The translations under genes and the position numbers were made by a program. Positions 1-8,809 of a stretch of DNA of 64,000 bases are shown one piece after another. This stretch comes from Spirirestis rafaelensis WJT71-NPBG6 (lineage in GTDB: Bacteria > Cyanobacteriota > Cyanobacteriia > Cyanobacteriales > Nostocaceae). The first letter of the stretch is position 1. The number at the start of each line of letters is the position of its first letter. The notes beneath the pieces were generated by a model. The model saw nothing but the letters and a program-made list of their open reading frames with translations, was not told the DNA's origin and did no database searches. Location: NCBI GenBank assembly GCA_019359015.1, contig JAHHID010000023.1:1-64000 (forward strand), given 5' to 3'.

Positions 1-106
1 CTCATCCTCGTCAAGAACTTTGAGAGAACTCTAGAAGACAGCGACTGCCAAGGTTAATCTTTGTTTTATTCGGCTGATGGTTAAGAGACTTGCAACCCCT
101 TCTTAG
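1..106 (+). pseudogene. Transposase C-terminal remnant (IS4-like), frameshifted
   Basis: Reading from base 1, one frame gives a stretch beginning LILVKNFERTL and stops at 55-57. A second frame takes over at base 53 with VNLCFIRLMVKRLATPS and stops at 104-106. Joined, they resemble the C-terminal end of IS4-type transposases as I remember them. The frame change and missing upstream part mean the gene is dead or cut by the window edge. A further lysine-rich open stretch (about 107-237, ending KIRLW) follows in another frame and may belong to the same relic. Family assignment is by memory only. Confidence 0.4.
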
Positions 107-252
107 ATCTCAAATCGGTTCTATATGTGAAAACGCTTAAAGAATGGAAGAAAAGACAACAAGAAATAGCAAAACTACCAAAACAAGTAAAGTTAAAGCC
201 ACCCAAAATTAAGCTTGCAAAAATACGTTTATGGTAATTGCTTAATAGCAAA

Positions 253-283
253 ATAAGGTGCGTTGACAAAAAACGCACCTTAT
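253..283 (-). terminator. Hairpin terminator, GGTGCGTT-type
   Basis: A perfect 12-bp inverted repeat (253-264 and 272-283) with a 7-nt loop lies just past the stop codon of the leftward phosphoketolase-like gene. Its core GGTGCGTT/AACGCACC recurs after the first crtO gene (8634-8659), so it is a dispersed palindrome used as a terminator. The T-run on the minus strand is short (TTT). Confidence 0.6.
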
Positions 284-291
284 GTTTATTT

Positions 292-2517
292 TTAATGCAC
301 TAACTCAATCCCCCGCTTCGCTAAAGCCTGCGCTGTCAAACCATTAAACGCCATCAACTCACCAGCACTCGCAGTAGTTTCCCCACGTTTCCACGCAAAA
401 GTATCGCGCTTGCAAGTACTTCTTAACATAATTGGTTCCAGCATCGCACTCGCACCACCAGTAACACCAATTAACGCATCACCTGCAAATAATTCCGCAA
501 ATTGTTCATCATCCAAAAAGCCACCATCTGGTTCAGAACAAGTATCCCAAGCTGTATCATCAGGACGATACAAACGACGGGGATTAATAACAGAAATTAT
601 CTTCACACCAAGACCTTCAGTTTCTAAGAAAGCAGCAGCTTCAAATACTGGCATCAAAGTCATATCCCCAATGACAGCAAAGACAATTTTCTTACTTCCA
701 CCTTGATTAGATTCGACTTCATGCAATAAGACCGCACCATCGCGTAACCCTTTACGAGTTTGCTCAAAGGTGGTTCTAATTGGCAAAGGTGATTTACTCG
801 CAGTAATTACAATTCCCTTATTTTTAGTTTTCAATGCCCAGTCATAACAAACTTGGATACTGTTAGCATCAGGTGGAAATAATGGGAATACATTACCATT
901 TCGCATCATCGAAGCAAAATAAGCTTCAATTTCTGGACGTTGGTGAGTCCATCCGTTACGTCCTTGTTCTAAAGCACCGGCAGTAAATAAAGTAGTTGTT
1001 GAGGGAGTAGGACGGCGCAATTCTGCCATCGCTTGAATTACAGTTTGCCAAATTGGTAACCCGTTGATGGCAAAAGATTCATAAGAACACCACAATGTTC
1101 TTGCACCCATTAATGACAAACCAACTGCTAAACCTGCACAAGCATCTTCACTCAAAGGTTCATAAACTTGTCCGTTTGGTGCTTGGTTGTATAAGTCATC
1201 TTTTGTCGGGTGGATAATCTTTAATGCTTGATTTATGTTGGCAATTCCTGATGCTTCGTTTCCGTCAGCGTTGGTGACGAGGAAATTTTTATCTTTCTGT
1301 CCAACTATTCCTACTAATCTTCCCATTGATGTTGTAGAAACTTTCGGATCGCCACCTACAGAATATTCTTCTAAAGGCAATTCGCCTAATTCTGGCAATT
1401 GTAATTCAAATTCTGTGACAACTGTTTTCGCTGCGGGTCCACCACCCGCACGTTCCGCATTTGTTCGCACTAATTGCCATGCTTCTGCTGACAATGCACG
1501 CCCTTGCAATGCACTTATAATATGAGGAGCATCAAGGGTATCTTTAGGATAAAGGTTGTGCGATTTTGCACCTAGTGCGTGAACTCCTGCACCTTTCAAT
1601 TGTTTGATGATAAAGACGGTAAGTTTACCGCCAAATGCAGATTTAGCAGCTTTATCTATACCAGTTAATACGGCTTTGGTAAAAGCTAATCTTTGTTCAA
1701 ACGAAAAGGCGGTACTATCAACATAATCGCCTGTTTGATTTTGGTCGTCAAAGTCTTTGGCATCGACTAATACAACTTCGGCAAAACCGTTACCTTCCCA
1801 GTATGCTTTCATCTGTTCGTTGGTTTTCAGGGAAACCATGCTATGGTGTTCCTGGCTGTAACCGTTCCACACCAACACTGGCAAGAAGTTGGTGACGTTC
1901 GGAAAAGCAGTATTGAAGTGTGCCATCGAACTCATGATGTAGGGTTCACCTAATCCACCATCGCCAACGGTGAAGGGAAACAGCTTATCTTGATGCAGCT
2001 TTGCAGCTGACATTGCAAAGTGTTGTCCTTGTCCCAAAGGTCCTGCGGGTGCGAGAATACCGGGAATGTAGCCAGAAAGGTGTCCTAAGAGTCCGTGCTT
2101 TTCCCGGAAGCGATCGCGTAACTGCTGCACCGTATAAATGCCCATGTCCTCTAACGACCGATCTAAGAACATGGCACTATAAAATCCAGGAGCGTGGTGT
2201 CCCACTTCCGTGATAATGTTCTTATGACCCAGCATAACCAACGCTGCATAAGCTTCCGCTTGCGAAGCAAATCCACCTGGGTGTCCAGAAGCTTTAGAAG
2301 CAGTAACTTGTAACGTTAGGTAACGTAAGGCATCAGCCGCAAGCAAAGTTTGATATACTGCTGCTGCATCTTCAGGATTGGCGATCGCTACTTTGCCAGA
2401 TTCTATTGCAGGTGTTCCACCATAAGTTTCAAAACTGGGTAATGCTTCCCCAAAATATTGAATTCCTTCGCAAAAATCCGGAGACGCTGAAGTTGCTTTT
2501 GGTGTAATTGCAGTCAT
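292..2517 (-). CDS. Phosphoketolase-like / transketolase-like TPP-dependent enzyme
   Basis: A 741-aa thiamine-diphosphate enzyme expected in central carbon metabolism, cleaving ketose phosphates (phosphoketolase type: acetyl-phosphate plus an aldose phosphate). The N-terminal third has a transketolase-like ASGHPGG segment and a GDG...N TPP-binding pattern (VGDGGLGEP followed about 30 residues later by VWN). The middle region (GRNGWTHQRPEIEAY, then FPPDANS) resembles the HNGFTHQDPG...PPDAN block of Xfp phosphoketolases. It is diverged from canonical Xfp, so the substrate is uncertain. I chose the ATG at 2517 (MTAITPK), which has AAGG about 9 nt upstream; an in-frame ATG at 2565 would add 16 residues but has no ribosome site. 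Monocistronic, with a hairpin after the stop. Confidence 0.75.
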   Translation of the reverse strand: MTAITPKATSASPDFCEGIQYFGEALPSFETYGGTPAIESGKVAIANPEDAAAVYQTLLAADALRYLTLQVTASKASGHPGGFASQAEAYAALVMLGHKNIITEVGHHAPGFYSAMFLDRSLEDMGIYTVQQLRDRFREKHGLLGHLSGYIPGILAPAGPLGQGQHFAMSAAKLHQDKLFPFTVGDGGLGEPYIMSSMAHFNTAFPNVTNFLPVLVWNGYSQEHHSMVSLKTNEQMKAYWEGNGFAEVVLVDAKDFDDQNQTGDYVDSTAFSFEQRLAFTKAVLTGIDKAAKSAFGGKLTVFIIKQLKGAGVHALGAKSHNLYPKDTLDAPHIISALQGRALSAEAWQLVRTNAERAGGGPAAKTVVTEFELQLPELGELPLEEYSVGGDPKVSTTSMGRLVGIVGQKDKNFLVTNADGNEASGIANINQALKIIHPTKDDLYNQAPNGQVYEPLSEDACAGLAVGLSLMGARTLWCSYESFAINGLPIWQTVIQAMAELRRPTPSTTTLFTAGALEQGRNGWTHQRPEIEAYFASMMRNGNVFPLFPPDANSIQVCYDWALKTKNKGIVITASKSPLPIRTTFEQTRKGLRDGAVLLHEVESNQGGSKKIVFAVIGDMTLMPVFEAAAFLETEGLGVKIISVINPRRLYRPDDTAWDTCSEPDGGFLDDEQFAELFAGDALIGVTGGASAMLEPIMLRSTCKRDTFAWKRGETTASAGELMAFNGLTAQALAKRGIELVH

Positions 2518-2565
2518 GCTGAGTACCTTATAAATAAAAGGAGATGCTGTAAATGCTTGTTCCAT

Positions 2566-2929
2566 TCAACAAGAATTTTACAACTTTCATGTTGTAACAA
2601 TTTATGACTCTTTCACAATCTAAAGATAATTAGCTTAAATCTAAACGCAACAAAACTTAATTATTTTATTTTTGTTTCGGTGGCAAAAAAGAATAAAGGA
2701 GGAGTCAGTCCTTCTGGAGTCTGGAGTCAGAATTCAGGAGTCAGAAGGAATTTAGGTAGTTACTTATACTTTTGCTTAATTCTAGACCACCAAAATTTTT
2801 GATTTGATCAAGATGCAAAAATACCATTTATTCATTCGCAGTCTCGCACAGAGCCTTTATCCTCCAGCCTCCTGTCTCCTGTCTCCTGACTGGTGAATTC
2901 TTCTTAATAAACGCCACAAACCCAAGCTT
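2566..2929. repeat. Intergenic region with GGAGTCA-type short tandem repeats
   Basis: No gene seen. At 2697-2752 there are degenerate copies of a GGAGTCA heptamer, and at 2866-2895 the complementary type (CTCCTGT). These are the short tandem repeats typical of heterocystous cyanobacterial intergenic DNA. The promoters of the divergent phosphoketolase-like and P450 genes must lie here; I see no distinctive operator. Confidence 0.6.
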
Positions 2930-4303
2930 ATGAAATTACCAAACGGTCCGCAAACCCCAGCGCTGGTACAGATGCTCCAATGGGTTTTCACTCCCATGTC
3001 ATTTATGGAAACCTGTGCCAAACGCTATGGCGACATCTTCACCTTGAATTTCAATGCTCCTGCGGTATTCGTTTGTAACCCTCAAGCGCTACAGCAGATG
3101 TTAACCAGCGATACAAAGGAATTTGAAGCCCCTAGTGACTGGAACACGGTTTTTGAACCTTTGCTAGGAAAGCATTCTGTCATTACCGTCAGCGGCGAAG
3201 TGCATCGGCGTCAACGCCAGTTATTAATGCCTCCTTTTCATGGTGACAGGATGCGAACCTATGGTCAAGCGATTAGTGACATTACAGAGCAAATCATCAG
3301 TCAGTGGCAGATAGACAAACCTTTTTATGTCCGGTCGGCAATGCAAACCATTACCATGCGGACAATTATGCAAGTCGTATTTGGTCTGTATGACAGTCCC
3401 CGCGCTCAAGAACTAGAGAAAATTTTGTGTCTGATGCTGGAGGATGGAGGTTCTGTTTGGAGGGCTGTTGAGCTTTATTTCCCTGCTATACAAAAAGATT
3501 GGGGTCCCCAGAGTTCTTGGGGAAAATTTCTCCGTCGTCGTCAGCGACTTCACCAACTCATCAACGAGGAGATTGAAGAACGTCGAGAGCAAGCAGATTT
3601 ATCTCGTACAGATATCCTTACTTTGCTGATGGCAGCGCGAGATGAAGCCGGTCAGCCAATGACCAATGAAGAGTTGCGTGATGAATTGATCACAATGTTG
3701 TTTGCAGGTCACGAAACTACAGCTACTGCTCTGACTTGGGCATTGTACTGGATTCACAAGCTACCAGCAGTGCGGGAAAAGTTGCTGCAAGAACTAGATA
3801 GTTTGGGTGAAAACCCAGACTCTAATGTGATTTTCAAATTGCCTTATCTGAATGCTGTTTACAGCGAAACTTTGCGAATTTATCCTGTGGGGATGCTCAA
3901 CTTTCCCCGCGTTGTGAGAACACCTTTATCGCTGTGCGGTCATCAACTCGAACCGGGTACGGTGGTTCTTGGCTCGATTTATTTGACGCACCAGCGGGAG
4001 GATTTATATCCGCAACCCAAGCAGTTTAAGCCAGAGCGCTTTTTAGAAAGACAATTTTCTGCTTATGAATATCTGCCTTTTGGGGGTGGTGCTAGGCGCT
4101 GTATTGGTATGGCTTTTGCCCAGTTTGAAATGAAGGTAGTACTGGCGAAGATTCTTTCTAATTTGGATTTGGCACTGGTTGATAATCGTGATGTCAAACC
4201 TAAGCGTCGTGGTTTGGTGACTGGACCTGATCGCCCGATTCAAATGGTTGTTAAGGGCAAGCGTCAGGTTAAATATCCCGCTTTGACATCTATCTCTGGT
4301 TGA
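2930..4303 (+). CDS. Cytochrome P450, CYP110-like
   Basis: A 457-aa haem-thiolate monooxygenase. All core P450 signatures are present: I-helix oxygen-activation motif AGHETTA (about residues 259-265), K-helix ETLR (313-316) and the haem loop FGGGARRCIG (384-393) with the axial cysteine at about 391. The N-terminus (MKLPNGPQTP) and overall look match the cyanobacterial CYP110 family, whose members oxidise fatty-acid, alkane or terpenoid substrates; the actual substrate is unknown. No membrane anchor, so probably soluble. It lies 127 bp upstream of a second P450, with a hairpin plus T-run between them, so the two may not be strictly cotranscribed. Confidence 0.93.
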   Translation: MKLPNGPQTPALVQMLQWVFTPMSFMETCAKRYGDIFTLNFNAPAVFVCNPQALQQMLTSDTKEFEAPSDWNTVFEPLLGKHSVITVSGEVHRRQRQLLMPPFHGDRMRTYGQAISDITEQIISQWQIDKPFYVRSAMQTITMRTIMQVVFGLYDSPRAQELEKILCLMLEDGGSVWRAVELYFPAIQKDWGPQSSWGKFLRRRQRLHQLINEEIEERREQADLSRTDILTLLMAARDEAGQPMTNEELRDELITMLFAGHETTATALTWALYWIHKLPAVREKLLQELDSLGENPDSNVIFKLPYLNAVYSETLRIYPVGMLNFPRVVRTPLSLCGHQLEPGTVVLGSIYLTHQREDLYPQPKQFKPERFLERQFSAYEYLPFGGGARRCIGMAFAQFEMKVVLAKILSNLDLALVDNRDVKPKRRGLVTGPDRPIQMVVKGKRQVKYPALTSISG

Positions 4304-4342
4304 GTTTTTAATTTGCAGGTTTTTGATATTGTTTGAAATGCG

Positions 4343-4380
4343 TTGTTCGGGTAGGCGATGCTTACCCGACAATATTTTTT
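4343..4380 (+). terminator. Hairpin with T-run between the two P450 genes
   Basis: TCGGGTA (4347-4353) pairs with TACCCGA (4363-4369), extended by TTG/CAA, and is followed by a T-run (4375-4380). It looks like an intrinsic terminator or attenuator after the first P450 and would make expression of the second P450 partly independent. Confidence 0.65.
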
Positions 4381-4430
4381 GACAAGGAACCGCAGAGTTA
4401 AGAGAAGAGAGAAATATTTAAAGTTTTATT

Positions 4431-5750
4431 ATGACGTCTTTGTTACAAACGTTGCAATTAATTGCTAATCCGACGCGGTTTTTAGATGGGTGTGCTGTCA
4501 AATATGGGGATGTTTTTAGTGTAAGGGTTTTGGGGATAAATTCGCCGTCGGTGGTGTTTTTTAGTCATCCGGATGCAATTTCTGAATGTTTTGCGATACC
4601 TGCGAAAGAGTTAGACTTTCAGAAAGCGACTCATGTATTTAAGCCGCTGTTTGGGGAGAAATCGATTGTTTTGCAGGAGACGCGATCGCATAATCGCCAA
4701 AGACAGTTATTGATGCCGCCTTTTCATGGCGATCGCCTAAAATCTTACGGGGAATTAATTTGTCAAATTACTGAAGAAGTTATAAAAAATTGGGCTGTTG
4801 GTGAAGTGATATCTATGCAGAAAGTTATGCCAGATATTACTTTACAAATTATCTTGCAAGTCGTGTTTGGTATTAGTCCGGGTGCGCGTTACCAACAATT
4901 AAAGCAACAATTGACTTCTTTATTAGAAGATGTCACTAAACCTTTGTATTCCAGTTTATTTTTCTTTCCGCCGTTGCAAAAAGATTTAGGTGCGTGGAGT
5001 CCTTGGGGAAATTATATCAGAAGACGAGAAGAAATAGACAAACTCATATATGCAGAAATTTCTGAAAGACGCTTAGAGAATGATGCTTCGCGTACAGATA
5101 TTCTCAGTTTGCTAATGTCAGCGCGTGACGAAAATGGAGAGCAAATGACAGATGAAGAATTACGCGATCAATTAGTTTCCCTACTGCTATTAGGTTATGA
5201 AACAACAGCGGCAGTGTTGGCGTGGGTATTTTATTTGATTCACGCGCATCCAGAAGTAAAAGATAAGTTGATGCAGGAATTAGATGTAAGTGATACAGCA
5301 AATCCCGAAGTTTTAGCACAGTTACCCTACCTCACTGCTGTTTGCCAAGAAACACTGCGAATTTTCCCGATCGCATTAATATGTACACCGCGAATGGTAA
5401 AAGATAAGGTGGAAATTGCAGGCAAAAAATATACATTTGGGACAATTTTAGTACCCTGCATTTATTTAGCACATCGCCGCAGCGAAACTTATCCAGAACC
5501 AGATAAATTTAAACCCGAAAGATTTCTCAACTCGAAATTTTCCGCTTATGAATATTTACCTTTTGGCGGTGGTTATCGGGGTTGCATAGGTGCTGCATTT
5601 TCTATGTATGAAATGAAGTTAATAGTAGCTACAATATTGTCAAATTTTCAGCTAGCACTTAGCGATAATCGTCCGGTACATCCAACACGCCGGGGTATTA
5701 CCATTGTCCCTAGTGGCGGTGTGCGAATGCAAGTTAGGAGAAGGAGTTAG
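4431..5750 (+). CDS. Cytochrome P450, second CYP110-like paralogue
   Basis: A 439-aa P450 related to the one just upstream. It has LGYETTA (about 254-260) in the I-helix, ETLR (307-310) and the haem loop FGGGYRGCIG (378-387, Cys about 385). Two differences are worth noting: the I-helix reads LGYETT rather than AGHETT, changing a residue facing the haem pocket, and the haem loop has Gly where most carry Arg just before Cys. It starts about 15 residues later than its neighbour, and an in-frame stop at 4419 prevents extension, so the proline-rich hinge is missing. Tandem duplication with divergence is likely; substrate unknown. Confidence 0.9.
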   Translation: MTSLLQTLQLIANPTRFLDGCAVKYGDVFSVRVLGINSPSVVFFSHPDAISECFAIPAKELDFQKATHVFKPLFGEKSIVLQETRSHNRQRQLLMPPFHGDRLKSYGELICQITEEVIKNWAVGEVISMQKVMPDITLQIILQVVFGISPGARYQQLKQQLTSLLEDVTKPLYSSLFFFPPLQKDLGAWSPWGNYIRRREEIDKLIYAEISERRLENDASRTDILSLLMSARDENGEQMTDEELRDQLVSLLLLGYETTAAVLAWVFYLIHAHPEVKDKLMQELDVSDTANPEVLAQLPYLTAVCQETLRIFPIALICTPRMVKDKVEIAGKKYTFGTILVPCIYLAHRRSETYPEPDKFKPERFLNSKFSAYEYLPFGGGYRGCIGAAFSMYEMKLIVATILSNFQLALSDNRPVHPTRRGITIVPSGGVRMQVRRRS

Positions 5751-5874
5751 TAGTTAGTTGTCCCCTTGTCCCCCTCCCTCATCCCCCAAGTTGCATATTC
5801 CCTATTACAGATACGTTTTTAGCTTCCGAGCGTCTAGATTAACGAGTAACAAGACAAAAGGAGATTGGCAAGCC

Positions 5875-6615
5875 ATGCAGGACGAGCAACGCTTGGAAGA
5901 GCAAGCGGTTAGCAAAGTAGCAGAAATGCAGATGTCTAGCCAATTGGATCAAGCAGAAAAAATAAACGTTGATGTACAAACCGATCTGTGGAAACTAATT
6001 CAAGGACAAGCCGATGGAGTTTCTTTTTCAGGTAAGGGACTCGTCGTGCAAAAAGACATCCGCTTAGAAGAATTAGTACTGCAAACGGATAAAGTTGATA
6101 TTAATCTCTTCAGCGCTCTTTTTGGCGAAGTTCAACTGAATAAACCAGTAAAAACTATAGCTCGCGTTGTATTAAAAGAAGCAGATATTAACCGCGCTAT
6201 GACATCAAACTACGTTCGCAGCAAAATGCCAACTTTTGATTTGAATGTAGATGGTGAAATTGTCAGCTTTAAGCCGCAACAGATTCAAATATTTTTAGCT
6301 GAAGACGGCAAAATTAAATGCAATGGAACGGTGCTTTTACATGAAAAAGGCAATAGTCGCTCCTTGAGTTTTACGGCGATGGTTCGTCCACGTACGCAGA
6401 CGCAACCCGTGATTTTTGAAAGTTTCCAATGGACTGAAGGAGATGGCATTTCCATAGAAACAATGGCAGCATTATTACAGAAGGTAAAAGAACTGATGAA
6501 ATTACCATATATTCAATATGATGGTATGGCGTTCCAAATCAAAAAGATGGAAGTGCAAAAGGAAAGCATAAACACTTTGGTAGAAGCTTATATCAAGCAA
6601 ATACCTACAATGTGA
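5875..6615 (+). CDS. DUF2993 (LmeA-like) protein
   Basis: A 246-aa protein of the DUF2993 type, widespread in cyanobacteria and actinobacteria. The pattern is a two-layer repeat of beta-strands beginning with segments like GVSFSGKGLVVQKDIRLEELVLQTDKV cut by short turns, then VKTIARVVLKEADINRAM. Members are lipid- or membrane-associated, but this copy has no signal peptide. The ATG at 5875 is preferred because AAAGGAG lies about 11 nt upstream; a longer open frame from 5758 would begin in low-complexity repeat DNA. It follows the second P450 by 124 bp. Biochemical role unknown. Confidence 0.75.
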   Translation: MQDEQRLEEQAVSKVAEMQMSSQLDQAEKINVDVQTDLWKLIQGQADGVSFSGKGLVVQKDIRLEELVLQTDKVDINLFSALFGEVQLNKPVKTIARVVLKEADINRAMTSNYVRSKMPTFDLNVDGEIVSFKPQQIQIFLAEDGKIKCNGTVLLHEKGNSRSLSFTAMVRPRTQTQPVIFESFQWTEGDGISIETMAALLQKVKELMKLPYIQYDGMAFQIKKMEVQKESINTLVEAYIKQIPTM

Positions 6616-6656
6616 AATACAGACTTGAAACATTCTTAATAGGCTGAAGCTAAACG

Positions 6657-6695
6657 CAGAGGGATGTATTATATATTTTCCTCTGTATTTTTTTT
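6657..6695 (+). terminator. Intrinsic terminator after the DUF2993 gene
   Basis: CAGAGG (6657-6662) pairs with CCTCTG (6680-6685), followed by a T-rich run to 6695. It is 41 bp past the stop codon. Confidence 0.65.
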
Positions 6696-6718
6696 CAGTT
6701 TTTTAGGGAGAACCATAA

Positions 6719-6819
6719 AAATAAATACCCAGCCGTGTATTGAAATTGTTCTCCTAAGGGGAGACGCTGCGCGAACGTAGGCAAGTGCGGATCTAGGTTT
6801 GACGGCTGGGTATTTATTT
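6719..6819. repeat. MITE-like element with 18-bp inverted ends
   Basis: Perfect 18-bp inverted repeats (6719-6736 and 6802-6819) enclose 65 nt that contain a smaller palindrome, CTCCTAAGGGGAG, next to CGCTGCGCGAACG, a sequence style seen in dispersed cyanobacterial repeats. Short outer complementarity (ACCA/TGGT) suggests slightly longer ends. No coding capacity. Either a small non-autonomous element or a strong structured RNA upstream of crtO. Confidence 0.55.
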
Positions 6820-6945
6820 CTTGGTAAGTGCCTTATCTGAATTTTGTGCTTTACAATAAAAAGTGATTTATATAACTGCCGATTGATGTACTTTATTTTA
6901 ACCTTTTGTAATATTAGAAGAGTTACTTAACTAAATATTGCAATT

Positions 6946-8625
6946 ATGGAAACCTATGATGTAGTTATTATCGGCGCAGGACATAATGGGCTGGTTTGTG
7001 CAGCTTATCTGTTAAAAGCTGGTTATAGCGTATTGTTATTAGAAAAGCGTTCTGTTCCTGGTGGTGCAGCGACAACTGAAGAATGTATACCAGAAGCACC
7101 AGGTTTTAAATTTAATCTTTGCGCGATCGACCACGAATTTATTCACCTAGGACCAGTAGTTGAAGAATTAGAATTAGAAAAATACGGCTTGGAATATTTG
7201 GAATGCGATCCAGTTACATTTTGTCCCCATCCTGATGGAAAGTATTTTTTAGGGCATAAGTCTTTAGAAAAGACTTGTGCAGAAATTGCTCGTTATAGCG
7301 AAAGAGATGCCAAAAAATACGCCGAATATACAAAATACTGGCAGCACGCGCTAGGGGCAATGATTCCCATGTTTAATGCACCACCAAAGTCAGTTTTAGA
7401 TATTTTGGGCAACTATGACATCGCCAAGATGAAAGATTTATTTTCTGTCATTGGTTCCCCATCCAAAACGCTAGACTTTGTTCGCACCATGCTAACCAGC
7501 GCTGAGGATATCCTGAACGAGTGGTTTGATGAAGAATTTCTCAAAGCACCCTTAGCAAGACTTGCAGCCGAACTCGGTGCCCCACCATCACAAAAAACCA
7601 TCGCCATTGGTGCAATTATGATGGCAATGCGTCACGACCCAGGTATGGCTAGACCTCGCGGTGGTACTGGCGCACTCGTGCAAGCCTTGGTCAATTTAGT
7701 TACTAGCAAAGGTGGTGTTATTCTCATAGATCAGCACGTTGACAAAGTGATAATTGATGATAAAAAAGCTGTCGGTGTGCGGGTTGCTGGTGGTAAAGAA
7801 TATCGCGCTAAATACGGCGTAATTTCTAACATTGATGCCAAACGGTTATTTTTACAAATGACTGAGAAAAGCGATATTGATGCAGTAGATTCTGACTTAT
7901 GGGAAAGATTAGAACGCCGTATTGTGAATAATAATGAAACTATCTTGAAGATAGATTTGGCTTTAGATGAACCGCTACGTTTTGAACACCACGAACACAA
8001 AGATGAATATTTGATTGGTTCTATCTTAATTGCTGATTCCGTCAGACACGTTGAACAAGCTCATAGTAAATGTAGCTTAGGAGAGATTCCCGATTCTGAC
8101 CCATCAATGTATGTGGTGATGCCTAGCGCGTTAGATCCATCATTAGCACCACCAGGCAAACATACTGTCTGGATTGAGTTTTTCGCTCCGTATCAAATCG
8201 CCGGTGCAGAAGGAACAGGTTTGAAAGGTACGGGTTGGACAGATGAATTGAAAAACAAAGTTGCAGACAGGGTAGTTGATAAATTGGCGCAGTATTCACC
8301 TAATGTGAAAAATTCAATTATCGCCCGTCGCGTCGAAAGTCCAGCAGAATTGGGAGAAAGATTAGGTGCGTACAAAGGGAATTATTACCACATTGATATG
8401 ACCCTAGATCAGATGATATTTTTCCGTCCTTTGCCAGAAATAGCGAATTACAAAACGCCAATTGATAATCTATTTTTGACTGGTGCGGGAACTCATCCAG
8501 GTGGTTCTATTTCCGGTATGCCAGGACGCAATTGTGCGCGAGTATTCTTGCAGGCAAAGCATCCCATAGCGCAAGGTTTGAAAGATGCGCGAGACTCGAT
8601 TCTGTCAACGTTTAAGATTAATTAG
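6946..8625 (+). CDS. crtO: Beta-carotene ketolase, CrtO type (copy 1)
   Basis: A 559-aa FAD/NAD(P)-dependent oxidoreductase of the phytoene-desaturase superfamily. The ADP-binding fold is at the very N-terminus (DVVIIGAGHNG, residues 5-15), followed by a Glu at the end of the second strand (LLLEKR) and the PGGAATTEE loop. The C-terminal block GAGTHPGG...GRNCAR binds flavin. Nearly the whole length follows Synechocystis CrtO as I recall it, including AIDHEFI, RRxVNNNE and NLFLTGAGTHPGG. CrtO adds keto groups to beta-carotene, giving echinenone, in the thylakoid/cytoplasmic membrane. A close paralogue lies at 13317. Both genes share the start context TTGCAATTATGGAA. A GGTGCGTTA hairpin terminates this one. 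Confidence 0.88.
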   Translation: METYDVVIIGAGHNGLVCAAYLLKAGYSVLLLEKRSVPGGAATTEECIPEAPGFKFNLCAIDHEFIHLGPVVEELELEKYGLEYLECDPVTFCPHPDGKYFLGHKSLEKTCAEIARYSERDAKKYAEYTKYWQHALGAMIPMFNAPPKSVLDILGNYDIAKMKDLFSVIGSPSKTLDFVRTMLTSAEDILNEWFDEEFLKAPLARLAAELGAPPSQKTIAIGAIMMAMRHDPGMARPRGGTGALVQALVNLVTSKGGVILIDQHVDKVIIDDKKAVGVRVAGGKEYRAKYGVISNIDAKRLFLQMTEKSDIDAVDSDLWERLERRIVNNNETILKIDLALDEPLRFEHHEHKDEYLIGSILIADSVRHVEQAHSKCSLGEIPDSDPSMYVVMPSALDPSLAPPGKHTVWIEFFAPYQIAGAEGTGLKGTGWTDELKNKVADRVVDKLAQYSPNVKNSIIARRVESPAELGERLGAYKGNYYHIDMTLDQMIFFRPLPEIANYKTPIDNLFLTGAGTHPGGSISGMPGRNCARVFLQAKHPIAQGLKDARDSILSTFKIN

Positions 8626-8633
8626 TTAAGTAA

Positions 8634-8659
8634 GGTGCGTTACACTTTGTTAACGCACC
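8634..8659 (+). terminator. GGTGCGTTA hairpin after crtO copy 1
   Basis: GGTGCGTTA (8634-8642) and TAACGCACC (8651-8659) form a perfect 9-bp stem with an 8-nt loop, 8 nt past the stop. It is the same palindrome family as the hairpin at 253-283. Confidence 0.6.
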
Positions 8660-8702
8660 ATTATCTACGTATGTTACTTACCCTCAGTTTCTTTGTCGTA
8701 CC

Positions 8703-8804
8703 ATGCCCGATGTACAGTTAAAAGTCGTGTTTGATGTGACAGAGGATGGTTAAGGTGGAAAAGCGATCGCATGGCATAAAATTAAGTCAATAAGAGAAAT
8801 CTAA
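8703..8804 (+). pseudogene. Short ORF broken by one stop
   Basis: ATG at 8703 opens MPDVQLKVVFDVTEDG, then TAA (8751-8753), then the same frame continues GGKAIAWHKIKSIREI to a second TAA at 8802-8804. The continuous protein-like composition on both sides of the stop suggests a small gene of about 33 codons inactivated by one change, or simply chance. No family recognised. Confidence 0.25.
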
Positions 8805-8809
8805 ATGCC

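Noticed and set aside
5758-5874. N-terminal extension of the DUF2993 protein
   Set aside because: It begins in CCCCTTG repeat DNA; ATG 5875 has a good AAAGGAG site.
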